Part shown: positions 9,849 to 17,237 of the stretch, piece after piece | Numbering within the stretch: the first letter of the stretch is position 1 | Layout of the letters: each line of letters opens with the position of its first letter | Source of the DNA: Niastella sp. | Lineage (GTDB): Bacteria; Bacteroidota; Bacteroidia; Chitinophagales; Chitinophagaceae | Assembly (NCBI GenBank): GCA_016710595.1 | Contig: JADJVM010000009.1 | Location: forward strand, 74,569-138,568 | Reading direction: 5' to 3' | Length of the DNA: 64,000 nt | Notes under the pieces: generated by a model | What the model was told of the DNA's origin: nothing | Databases searched by the model: none | What the model saw: only the letters and a program-made list of their open reading frames with translations | Translations under genes and position numbers: made by a program

Positions 9849-10382
9849 ATGATGAATGAAAAAATAATTTTTACAGAAAAACAATCTTTCAGGCAACCCT
9901 TGATATGGATCATTCTTTTATCTTTAAATATATTATTTATTTATGGGTTTGTGGAACAGGTTATACGTAAAGAACAATTTGGAGAAAAACCCATGACAGA
10001 TACGGGTTTGATCATACTCATGCTTATAACACTCACCTTATCATTATGTTTCTTTAGCCTCCGCCTGGAAACCCTTATTAAACCGGATGGTATTTATTTT
10101 CGTTTCTATCCTTTTCAAATAAAGTATAAATCAATTGCATGGAAAGACCTTACAGAAATATATGTACGGCAGTACAGCCCCATAGCTGAATACGGGGGTT
10201 GGGGCATCCGGGGTATTGGAAAAAATAAAGCATACAATGTATCAGGCAACAAAGGAATACAATTAATAACGACAAATAATACCCGCATACTTATTGGAAC
10301 ACAAAAACCGGATGAAATAAATGAGATCATTAAATGGCTTGAATTACCTACCCGGCAGGATGTGAGCCCGCATCACCGGTAA
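9849..10382 (+). CDS. Small membrane protein with PH-like domain, unknown function
   Basis: About 177 residues. Two membrane helices (about 12-32 and 48-68) are followed by a beta-rich cytoplasmic part (KPDGIYFRFYPFQIKYKSI, WKDLTEIYVRQ and GNKGIQLITTNNTRILIGT) resembling bacterial PH-like domains. Several ATG codons (9831, 9840, 9849, 9852) overlap or follow the glutathione peroxidase stop; I chose 9849, just after that stop. It is probably in the same operon. Confidence 0.6.
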   Translation: MMNEKIIFTEKQSFRQPLIWIILLSLNILFIYGFVEQVIRKEQFGEKPMTDTGLIILMLITLTLSLCFFSLRLETLIKPDGIYFRFYPFQIKYKSIAWKDLTEIYVRQYSPIAEYGGWGIRGIGKNKAYNVSGNKGIQLITTNNTRILIGTQKPDEINEIIKWLELPTRQDVSPHHR

Positions 10383-10465
10383 TATTATTTCCAACCAATT
10401 TTTTTATCATTATTTTACAGCATACAGAAATACTTATTTTTGCATTTTAAAAAAAAGAAAAGATC

Positions 10466-11440
10466 ATGACAAAAGGCCCGGTTTCTAATTTTATTCAACA
10501 TCATTATCGCCATTTTAATGCAGCGGCTTTAATGGATGCTGCCAAAGGTTACGAACAACACATGAATGAAGGTGGAAAAATGATGATCACCCTGGCAGGT
10601 GCAATGAGCACCGCAGAACTTGGGCTCAGTTTAGCCGAAATGATAAGGCAGGATAAAGTACAAATTATAAGCTGTACGGGTGCAAACCTGGAAGAAGATG
10701 TAATGAACCTGGTAGCCCATAGTCATTATAAAAGAGTACCCAATTATCGTGACCTTACGCCGCAGGAAGAATGGGATCTTTTAGAAAACCATTATAACCG
10801 GGTAACCGATACTTGCATTCCTGAAGAAGAAGCATTTCGCCGCCTGCAAAAACATTTGCATGCTGCATGGAAAAAAGCAGAGGAAAAAGGAGAAAGATAT
10901 TTCCCTCATGAATTTTTATACCAGGTAGTATTAAGCGGTAACCTGGAACAATATTATGAAATAGACCCAAAAGATAGTTGGATCATTGCGGCAGCACAAA
11001 AAAATATTCCTATCGTATGCCCCGGCTGGGAAGACAGTACCACCGGAAATATATTTGCATCGTACGTCATTAAAAATGAATTAAAAGCATCTACAGTAAA
11101 AAGTGGTATTGAATATATGGTGTGGCTCGCTGATTGGTATCGCCAAAACAGCAGTGGAAAAGGAGTGGGTTTCTTTCAAATAGGCGGCGGTATTGCCGGT
11201 GATTTTCCAATTTGCGTAGTACCCATGATGTACCAGGATTTAGAAATGCATGACGTTCCTTTTTGGAGTTATTTTTGCCAGGTAAGTGATAGTACCACTT
11301 CTTACGGATCATACTCTGGTGCAGTACCCAACGAAAAGATTACCTGGGGTAAATTAGATATTCATACACCTAAATTTATTGTAGAAAGTGATGCCACAAT
11401 TGTAGCGCCTTTAATTTTTGCATGGATTTTGGGTTGGTAA
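10466..11440 (+). CDS. Deoxyhypusine synthase-like protein
   Basis: A 324-residue protein of the deoxyhypusine synthase family. It has the NAD-binding region (ITLAGAMSTAELG, SCTGANLEEDV), GVGFFQIGGGIAGDFPIC, and the C-terminal SGAVPNEKITWGKL, in which the lysine matches the covalent-intermediate lysine of eukaryotic DHS. Bacteria lack eIF5A, so the likely reaction is aminobutyl transfer to a polyamine or another acceptor (homospermidine-synthase-like). A -7 element TATTTTTG lies at 10435-10442. Confidence 0.88.
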   Translation: MTKGPVSNFIQHHYRHFNAAALMDAAKGYEQHMNEGGKMMITLAGAMSTAELGLSLAEMIRQDKVQIISCTGANLEEDVMNLVAHSHYKRVPNYRDLTPQEEWDLLENHYNRVTDTCIPEEEAFRRLQKHLHAAWKKAEEKGERYFPHEFLYQVVLSGNLEQYYEIDPKDSWIIAAAQKNIPIVCPGWEDSTTGNIFASYVIKNELKASTVKSGIEYMVWLADWYRQNSSGKGVGFFQIGGGIAGDFPICVVPMMYQDLEMHDVPFWSYFCQVSDSTTSYGSYSGAVPNEKITWGKLDIHTPKFIVESDATIVAPLIFAWILGW

Positions 11441-11469
11441 CATTATTATTAAATTTAAAAAATTATTTT

Positions 11470-11967
11470 ATGGCACTCATTCCATTATTGATAAAAGAAT
11501 TGAAAGACGAAACAGCAATTACCCGTACTTTTTTATCACAAATACCCGATGATAAATTTTCGTGGAAGCCACACGAAAAAAGTATGAGTATAAAACAATT
11601 GGCAGGCCACCTGGCAGAACTTCCGGGATGGGTTTCTATGGCCTTGCATACCGATGGGTTAGATTTTGAAGCTGGCGATTATAAACCCACAGATATTAAT
11701 ACATCAGCCGAACTGGTAAAACTCTTAGATGAAAACCTGCAAAATTCAGTAACCGCATTACAAAATGCAAAAGAAGCAGACCTTGATCCCATCTGGACCA
11801 TGCGCATGGGCGAAAAAATTTTAGCAAAATGGACCAAGTATGAAGTAATACGCCATGCCCTCGCCCAACAAATTCATCACAGGGCACAGTTAGGGGTAGA
11901 TTTTAGGTTACTGGATATCCCGGTTCCATCTACTTATGGTCCTTCAGCAGATGTTCAATCATTTTAA
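11470..11967 (+). CDS. DinB-superfamily protein
   Basis: A 165-residue four-helix bundle protein of the DinB/YfiT type. The putative metal-ligand histidines are seen in AGHLAELPGW and near HALAQQIHHRAQLG. Members include thiol-dependent S-transferases; this one cannot be assigned a substrate. I use ATG 11470 because the ORF extension upstream to 11422 overlaps the end of the preceding gene and does not resemble the family. A strong terminator follows. Confidence 0.85.
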   Translation: MALIPLLIKELKDETAITRTFLSQIPDDKFSWKPHEKSMSIKQLAGHLAELPGWVSMALHTDGLDFEAGDYKPTDINTSAELVKLLDENLQNSVTALQNAKEADLDPIWTMRMGEKILAKWTKYEVIRHALAQQIHHRAQLGVDFRLLDIPVPSTYGPSADVQSF

Positions 11968-11978
11968 TTTCTCTTATA

Positions 11979-12003
11979 AGGCCGGTTTTCTCCCGGCTTT
12001 TTT
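11979..12003 (+). terminator. Rho-independent terminator
   Basis: A GCCGG/CCGGC stem (11981-11985 with 11993-11997) with a seven-base loop is followed by six T. It lies just past the DinB-like gene. Confidence 0.8.
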
Positions 12004-12045
12004 ATTATAATTTAGTACACTTATCTTTTAAAATAATTGCGAAAT

Positions 12046-13395
12046 ATGAATAGTAAAATATTTTATAGCCTCGTTTTTTTGTTGGCCAATACCATTATAT
12101 GTAAGGCACAAATTGTTTCTACCGGCAATATAAATTTTCCGCAATGGATACAGCAGTCAAATATTTATGAAGTGAATGTAAGGCAATATAGCCCCGAAGG
12201 AACATTCAAAGCATTTGAAAAAAGCCTGCCCCGCTTAAAAGATATGGGTGTAGAAATTTTATGGTTTATGCCCATAACGCCCATCAGTAAAATAGATCGC
12301 AAAGGCGCTTTGGGAAGTTATTATGCTGTGGCCGATTATACTACGGTAAATCCTGAATTTGGTACCATGGATGATTGGAAAAGCTTAGTAAAAAATGCAC
12401 ATGCCATGGGCTTTAAAGTTATTACAGATTGGGTGGCCAACCATAGTGGGGCAGATAACCGCTGGCTACAAACAAATCCCGATTTTTATGTAAGAGACAA
12501 GAACGGTGTAGCCAAATATGCTTTTGATTGGACCGATACACGGGACTTAGATTACGACAATGCAGAATTAAAAGATAGTATGACCCATGCCATGAAGTTT
12601 TGGGTGGAAGAAACCGGTATAGATGGTTTTCGTTGCGATGTGGCAGCCGAAGTACCTCGTAGTTTTTGGCAACCATGTATAGATGCATTAAAAAAAATAA
12701 AGCCTGATATTTTTATGCTTGCCGAAGCAAATACTGCCTGGATACATGATGCCGGTTTTAATACTACCTATGGCTGGAATATGTTTGCTAAAATGAAAGA
12801 AATAGCATCAGGTAAAAGTTCGGCACGTGTATTAGATACGGTGCTTATGCACCAGGATGAAACTTTTGTGCCAGGGGCTATAAAATTATATTTCACCAGC
12901 AACCACGATGAAAATAGCTGGAACAAAAGTGACTATGCTACTTTTCCGGGTGCAAGCCACGCTCCCTTTGCAGTACTTACACAAACCATGCGGGCCAGCT
13001 TACCCCTTATTTATAGTGGCCAGGAAGAACCTTATTTAGATTCACTTTCCTTTTTTTATAAAGATTTAATTACCTGGGGGAAATATAAACGGGCTCCTTT
13101 TTATAAAACTTTATTAAACGAAAGAAAAAATAATCCCGCCCTGGCAGTAGATGCAGGTTATACTAAAATATTATCTACTAACGATGATAAAATATTTGCT
13201 TATACCCGCCAAAAAAATAATAATAAAATTTTAGTCGTTTTAAACTTATCCTCTTCACCCGTTGTAATTTCATTTAAAAGTAGTGGCATATCTGGCGAGG
13301 CAATAGAAATATTTACTAATCAAAAAGAAAATATTACAGGCAATTTGGCAATACCTCTGCAAGCATGGGGATATAAAGTGTATCGGTATTTATAA
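12046..13395 (+). CDS. Exported alpha-amylase family (GH13) glycoside hydrolase
   Basis: A 449-residue protein with a signal peptide (ending CKAQ) and a GH13 TIM barrel. Conserved regions are DWVANHSG, GIDGFRCDVAAE (nucleophile Asp), LAEANTAW (acid/base Glu) and TSNHDENSW (third Asp), with a short C-terminal beta domain. It likely acts on alpha-glucans in the periplasm or outside the cell. I chose ATG 12046 over an in-frame TTG at 12037 because the methionine directly precedes the signal peptide. Confidence 0.93.
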   Translation: MNSKIFYSLVFLLANTIICKAQIVSTGNINFPQWIQQSNIYEVNVRQYSPEGTFKAFEKSLPRLKDMGVEILWFMPITPISKIDRKGALGSYYAVADYTTVNPEFGTMDDWKSLVKNAHAMGFKVITDWVANHSGADNRWLQTNPDFYVRDKNGVAKYAFDWTDTRDLDYDNAELKDSMTHAMKFWVEETGIDGFRCDVAAEVPRSFWQPCIDALKKIKPDIFMLAEANTAWIHDAGFNTTYGWNMFAKMKEIASGKSSARVLDTVLMHQDETFVPGAIKLYFTSNHDENSWNKSDYATFPGASHAPFAVLTQTMRASLPLIYSGQEEPYLDSLSFFYKDLITWGKYKRAPFYKTLLNERKNNPALAVDAGYTKILSTNDDKIFAYTRQKNNNKILVVLNLSSSPVVISFKSSGISGEAIEIFTNQKENITGNLAIPLQAWGYKVYRYL

Positions 13396-13481
13396 TAATA
13401 TTTACAATACTTTGGGTATATTTTTTACATAGCAATTTCAGGATAAACGTACCTTGTATGGTACATCATTAAATAGAAAAT

Positions 13482-14015
13482 ATGGAGAGCATGAATACTG
13501 ATGAACTTTATTTAGAATCAGAAGCTGATATAAAAAATAACCTGTTTGCCGAAGCGTTTCGCAAATGCGAATCTATCTTATATGAAGACCCAAAACATGC
13601 ACCGGCACACAATTCACTGGGTTGGTTATTAAAAACCCAATTTGATAATTACGAGCGGGCAGAGAACCATTTCATCACCGCTATGAAATGCGACCCCCTG
13701 TATCCCCATCCCTATTTTCATTATGCTACTTTTTTAAATGACCTGGAGCGTTACGACGATTTGAGCCGGCACCTTGAAAAATGCCTGACCATCGCAACAC
13801 TTGAAAAATCATGGATATTTGCCAAGAAGGCAATGATGGAAGAATTAAAATTTAATTTTATGGAAGCCATCAGCAATTATGAAAAAGCAATACTCTGCTG
13901 CCTCAATGACGATAAAATAAAATCTTACCAGGAAGATATTGATCGCTGCCTTTTAAAGATTAAAATTGCAGAAAAAAAAGACCTTGTCAATACAGCGCCG
14001 GGCTTCAGCAACTAA
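13482..14015 (+). CDS. TPR-like protein, unknown function
   Basis: A 177-residue soluble protein made of TPR-type helical pairs, for example AFRKCESILYEDPKHAPAHN, ERAENHFITAMKCDPLYPHP and AISNYEKAILCC. It is cysteine-rich for its size. There is no signal peptide. It ends 20 bp before the M1 peptidase gene and is probably co-transcribed. An in-frame ATG at 13491 is an alternative start. An imperfect palindrome GTACC/GGTAC lies about 20 bases upstream. Confidence 0.7.
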   Translation: MESMNTDELYLESEADIKNNLFAEAFRKCESILYEDPKHAPAHNSLGWLLKTQFDNYERAENHFITAMKCDPLYPHPYFHYATFLNDLERYDDLSRHLEKCLTIATLEKSWIFAKKAMMEELKFNFMEAISNYEKAILCCLNDDKIKSYQEDIDRCLLKIKIAEKKDLVNTAPGFSN

Positions 14016-14035
14016 TCACTTTTTAATTATAATGT

Positions 14036-15904
14036 ATGATGCGTTATTTATTTGGAGCTATCTGCCTTACCTTTTTTTTGACGGCGGCAATTGCTCAAAG
14101 CAAACTCCCAATGCCATCCAATATTAAAAAATCGTATAACAACGACACAAGAAGTTTACAAGGCATACCGGGTAAAAAATATTGGCAAAATACAGCAAAC
14201 TATACCATTGATGTAAGCCTGAACCCTAACAACAATGTAATTTCCGGCACCGCTCATATTGAGTATATAAATAACAGCCCCGACACCCTTCGTTCTCTCC
14301 TGTTTAAATGCTATCCCAATATATACAAAAAAGGAGCCGAGCGCCTTATGCCCATCCACGAAGAAGATATTACAGAAGGCATACAAATTGAAAAACTAAA
14401 AATTGCAGGTGAAGAAATATCAAAAAACAATTACCACAGTACCTCAACCAATATGAACGTACGCATACTTCCATTAGCCCCGGGCCATTCTGTAATATGT
14501 GATGTGGAATATCATTATACCTTAAACAAAAATTCCCATATCAGGCAAGGCCAGGTAGATGATGGCGCATACTTTGTAGCATACTTTTTCCCACGCATTG
14601 CAGTATATGATGATGTAGATGGATGGAACCAGTTACCCTACCTTGGCAACCTTGAGTTCTATAACGATTTCTGTAATTTTAATTTGTCAGTAACCGTTCC
14701 ACCTAATTACCAGGTGTGGGCCACCGGCGATTTAATAAATGCCGAGAATGTTTTAAATGAACCATACCTTTCCCGTTTTAAAAATGCAAATCAATCAGAC
14801 AGTGTATCATTTATTATTGATAGTACCGACCAGGTTAAAAAAAATATTTCAAAAAATAATTTTCAAAACACCTGGAAGTTTACTGCCGGTAATGTAACCG
14901 ATATAGCATTTGCCTGCAGCAATCATTATCTGTGGCAAAGCAGTAGCCTGGTTGCAGATCCGCAAACAGGCCGCCGCACCCGTGCCGATGCTGTATTTAA
15001 TAAAGATCATAAAGATTATTATCTCGTCGCATCCGATGCCCGTAAAACAGTACAGGCCATGAGTTATCAATTTCCAAAATGGCCATATCCTTACAACCAC
15101 ATTACCGTATTTGATGGGTTAGATCAAATGGAATATCCCATGATGGCAAATGATAATCCCATAGAAGACAGGCATGAAAGTATTGAGCTTACCACGCATG
15201 AAATTTTTCATACCATGTTTCCATTTTACATGGGAACCAACGAAACTAAATATGCCTGGATGGATGAAGGATGGGCAACCATTGGCGAATGGGTTATTTC
15301 TCCACTCATAGATACCAGCATCATAGATTTGTATGGTGTAAAACGTACCGAAACCGCCGCCGGAACCGAAGCCGATTTACCCATCATGATTAACAGTACA
15401 TATCAAAATGGAATGGCTTATTTCATCAATTCATACCCCAAGCCCGCCCTCGCATATTTGTATGCAAAAGAAATGTTGGGCGACACAAAATTTTTTGCAG
15501 GCCTTCATTTTTATTTTACACATTGGCACAGCAAACATCCCCTGCCCTACGATTTTTTTGCTGCCATGAATGCAGGAAGCGGAACCAACCTAAATTGGTT
15601 TTGGCAGCGTTGGTTCTTTGATAACAGTACCCCCAACCTGGCCATCTTAAAACTCCAGGGTAAGGGAAGCAGCAAAAAATTATTCATCAAAAACATCGGT
15701 GGCAAACCCATGCCTGTACATATTAATATTTTATATAAAGATGGCAGCACTCAAAAAATATATCGTTCCGCAGCATTGTGGCAAAACAGTAGCCTCATCA
15801 CCATTCCTGTAAAGGCAACAAAACCCATTAAAACAATCACACTTGGTAGCCCTTATGTGATAGATACAGATTATAGCGACAACAGCATTTCACCCATCAA
15901 TTAA
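14036..15904 (+). CDS. Exported M1-family metallopeptidase
   Basis: A 622-residue protein with a signal peptide (ending AIAQ). An aminopeptidase-N-like beta domain is followed by a catalytic domain with zinc motif HEIFH and the distal glutamate in DEGWATIGEW, that is HExxH-(18)-E. The family's GxMEN exopeptidase motif is represented by MEYPMM, so substrate range may differ from classic aminopeptidase N. It is expected in the periplasm or on the cell surface, cleaving peptides for nutrition. Confidence 0.9.
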   Translation: MMRYLFGAICLTFFLTAAIAQSKLPMPSNIKKSYNNDTRSLQGIPGKKYWQNTANYTIDVSLNPNNNVISGTAHIEYINNSPDTLRSLLFKCYPNIYKKGAERLMPIHEEDITEGIQIEKLKIAGEEISKNNYHSTSTNMNVRILPLAPGHSVICDVEYHYTLNKNSHIRQGQVDDGAYFVAYFFPRIAVYDDVDGWNQLPYLGNLEFYNDFCNFNLSVTVPPNYQVWATGDLINAENVLNEPYLSRFKNANQSDSVSFIIDSTDQVKKNISKNNFQNTWKFTAGNVTDIAFACSNHYLWQSSSLVADPQTGRRTRADAVFNKDHKDYYLVASDARKTVQAMSYQFPKWPYPYNHITVFDGLDQMEYPMMANDNPIEDRHESIELTTHEIFHTMFPFYMGTNETKYAWMDEGWATIGEWVISPLIDTSIIDLYGVKRTETAAGTEADLPIMINSTYQNGMAYFINSYPKPALAYLYAKEMLGDTKFFAGLHFYFTHWHSKHPLPYDFFAAMNAGSGTNLNWFWQRWFFDNSTPNLAILKLQGKGSSKKLFIKNIGGKPMPVHINILYKDGSTQKIYRSAALWQNSSLITIPVKATKPIKTITLGSPYVIDTDYSDNSISPIN

Positions 15905-15922
15905 GCACCTTATAAGTGGCAT

Positions 15923-15953
15923 TTTGAATTCATCTTCTTTTGAATTATCTTTG
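15923..15953 (+). promoter_or_regulatory. Bacteroidota-type promoter upstream of the metH leader
   Basis: TTTG at 15923-15926 and TATCTTTG at 15946-15953 are separated by 19 bp, matching the Bacteroidota -33/-7 consensus (TTTG, TAnnTTTG). The predicted start of transcription, 4-5 bases on, falls at the base of the long hairpin that follows. Confidence 0.7.
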
Positions 15954-15956
15954 TTG

Positions 15957-16043
15957 CCAGTGGGAGGATTTGTTTATTGTTCACCCCACGCAAAAAAATT
16001 GAACTAATAAACGAATACCTCTCCCGCATACTTTCTGGGTTTG
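15957..16043 (+). ncRNA. Candidate structured RNA with long hairpin (6S-like or metH leader part)
   Basis: A nearly continuous helix of about 21 bp pairs 15962-15982 with 16001-16023, with an 18-base A/C-rich loop (15983-16000) and only small bulges at 16005 and 16017. Outside it, CCAG (15957-15960) can pair with CTGG (16035-16038), leaving an asymmetric internal loop at 16024-16034. The promoter places the 5' end at this outer stem. The shape recalls 6S RNA, which exists in Flavobacteria, but I cannot match a covariance model by eye. The alternative is that it is only the upstream part of the metH 5' leader. Confidence 0.45.
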
Positions 16044-16081
16044 TAAATCGTTTAAAAGTCAATTCTATTTTTAGGTAACCG

Positions 16082-16143
16082 GCTGCGGTGCAAGGCCACA
16101 CATCGTTGTGTCACTCCCTTGTACAGTAAAAGCAATACGCAGC
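16082..16143 (+). promoter_or_regulatory. Structured RNA element in the metH 5' leader
   Basis: Three nested helices are visible: GCTGCG/CGCAGC (16082-16087 with 16138-16143), GTGCAAGG/CCTTGTAC (16088-16095 with 16117-16124) and ACACA/TGTGT (16098-16102 with 16107-16111). An unpaired purine-rich stretch lies at 16125-16137. The element ends 17 bases before the metH start codon, where pairing could mask initiation. It does not carry SAM-I, SAH or cobalamin riboswitch cores. Confidence 0.45.
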
Positions 16144-16160
16144 AGGCAAAAAAATATAAT

Positions 16161-17159
16161 ATGGCAAATATTACAGACGAATTAAAAAAACGAATCTTAA
16201 TTATTGATGGCGCCATGGGCACCATGATTCAGCAGCGTAAATTAAATGAGCAGGATTACCGGGGCGACCGGTTTAAAGACTGGCATAAAGATGTAAAAGG
16301 AAATAACGATTTACTCAGCCTTACCCAACCGGCTATCATCACAGCAATTCATAAAGAATATTTAGATGCAGGCGCCGATATTATAGAAACCAATACATTT
16401 AGCAGCACTTCTATTGCACAGGCAGATTATGATATGCAGAACCTGGCTTATGAATTAAATGTAGCAGCCGTAAAATGTGCCAAAGCAGCCGTTGCCCAAT
16501 CTGGTAAAACAGCATGGGTGGCAGGTGCAATCGGTCCATTAAACAAAACCCTTTCCTTATCTCCCGATGTAAATAACCCGGGCTTCCGCTCTGTAAGTTT
16601 CGATGAAGTAGCCGCAGCATATACCGAACAAATAAAAGGTTTGGCAGATGGAGGAGCCGACCTGCTGCTTATTGAAACCATTTTTGATACCTTAAATGCA
16701 AAAGCCGCTATTTATGCCGCAAAAAATTATTTTAGAAAAAATAATTTAGCAGAGCTACCCATCATGATCAGTGGTACCATTACCGATGCCAGTGGCCGCA
16801 CCCTCAGCGGACAAACCTTAGAAGCGTTTTATATTTCAGTAATGCACGCCAATCCGCTGAGTATAGGTTTAAACTGTGCATTGGGTGCAAAAGAAATGCG
16901 TCCGCACATCCAGGAATTATCAAATATTGCAGCATGTTATACTTCAGCCTATCCCAATGCAGGTTTGCCCAATGCATTTGGAGAATATGATGAGCAACCA
17001 CACGAAACAGCGCATATTGTAGAAGAATGGGCAAAAGACGGGTACCTCAATATTGTGGGCGGCTGCTGTGGTACTACACCAGATCATATAAAACATATTG
17101 CAGAAAATGTTTCAAAATATGCAGCCAGGCAATTACCTGTAATGGAAGAATCATTGTAG
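16161..17159 (+). CDS. metH: Methionine synthase, homocysteine-binding part (split MetH)
   Basis: This 332-residue protein equals the N-terminal module of cobalamin-dependent methionine synthase: the homocysteine S-methyltransferase barrel with zinc cysteines in GLNCALG and GGCCGTTPDHI. It starts with DGAMGTMIQ, a family hallmark. The remaining modules are encoded by the next gene, 78 bp downstream, so the two proteins must assemble to turn over 5-methyltetrahydrofolate and homocysteine. I start at 16161; the ORF extends upstream to 16119, but those codons lie in the structured leader. Confidence 0.93.
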   Translation: MANITDELKKRILIIDGAMGTMIQQRKLNEQDYRGDRFKDWHKDVKGNNDLLSLTQPAIITAIHKEYLDAGADIIETNTFSSTSIAQADYDMQNLAYELNVAAVKCAKAAVAQSGKTAWVAGAIGPLNKTLSLSPDVNNPGFRSVSFDEVAAAYTEQIKGLADGGADLLLIETIFDTLNAKAAIYAAKNYFRKNNLAELPIMISGTITDASGRTLSGQTLEAFYISVMHANPLSIGLNCALGAKEMRPHIQELSNIAACYTSAYPNAGLPNAFGEYDEQPHETAHIVEEWAKDGYLNIVGGCCGTTPDHIKHIAENVSKYAARQLPVMEESL

Positions 17160-17237
17160 CATATAAAAGAATTATAAAACCTGAAATAAATAAAAGCTAC
17201 AGCACATCATTTGCATTCCTGTAGCAATATATACAAA

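Noticed and set aside
15957..16160. SAM-I, SAH or cobalamin riboswitch upstream of metH
   Set aside because: The diagnostic cores of these classes are not present; only generic nested helices are seen, so the element was reported without a class.
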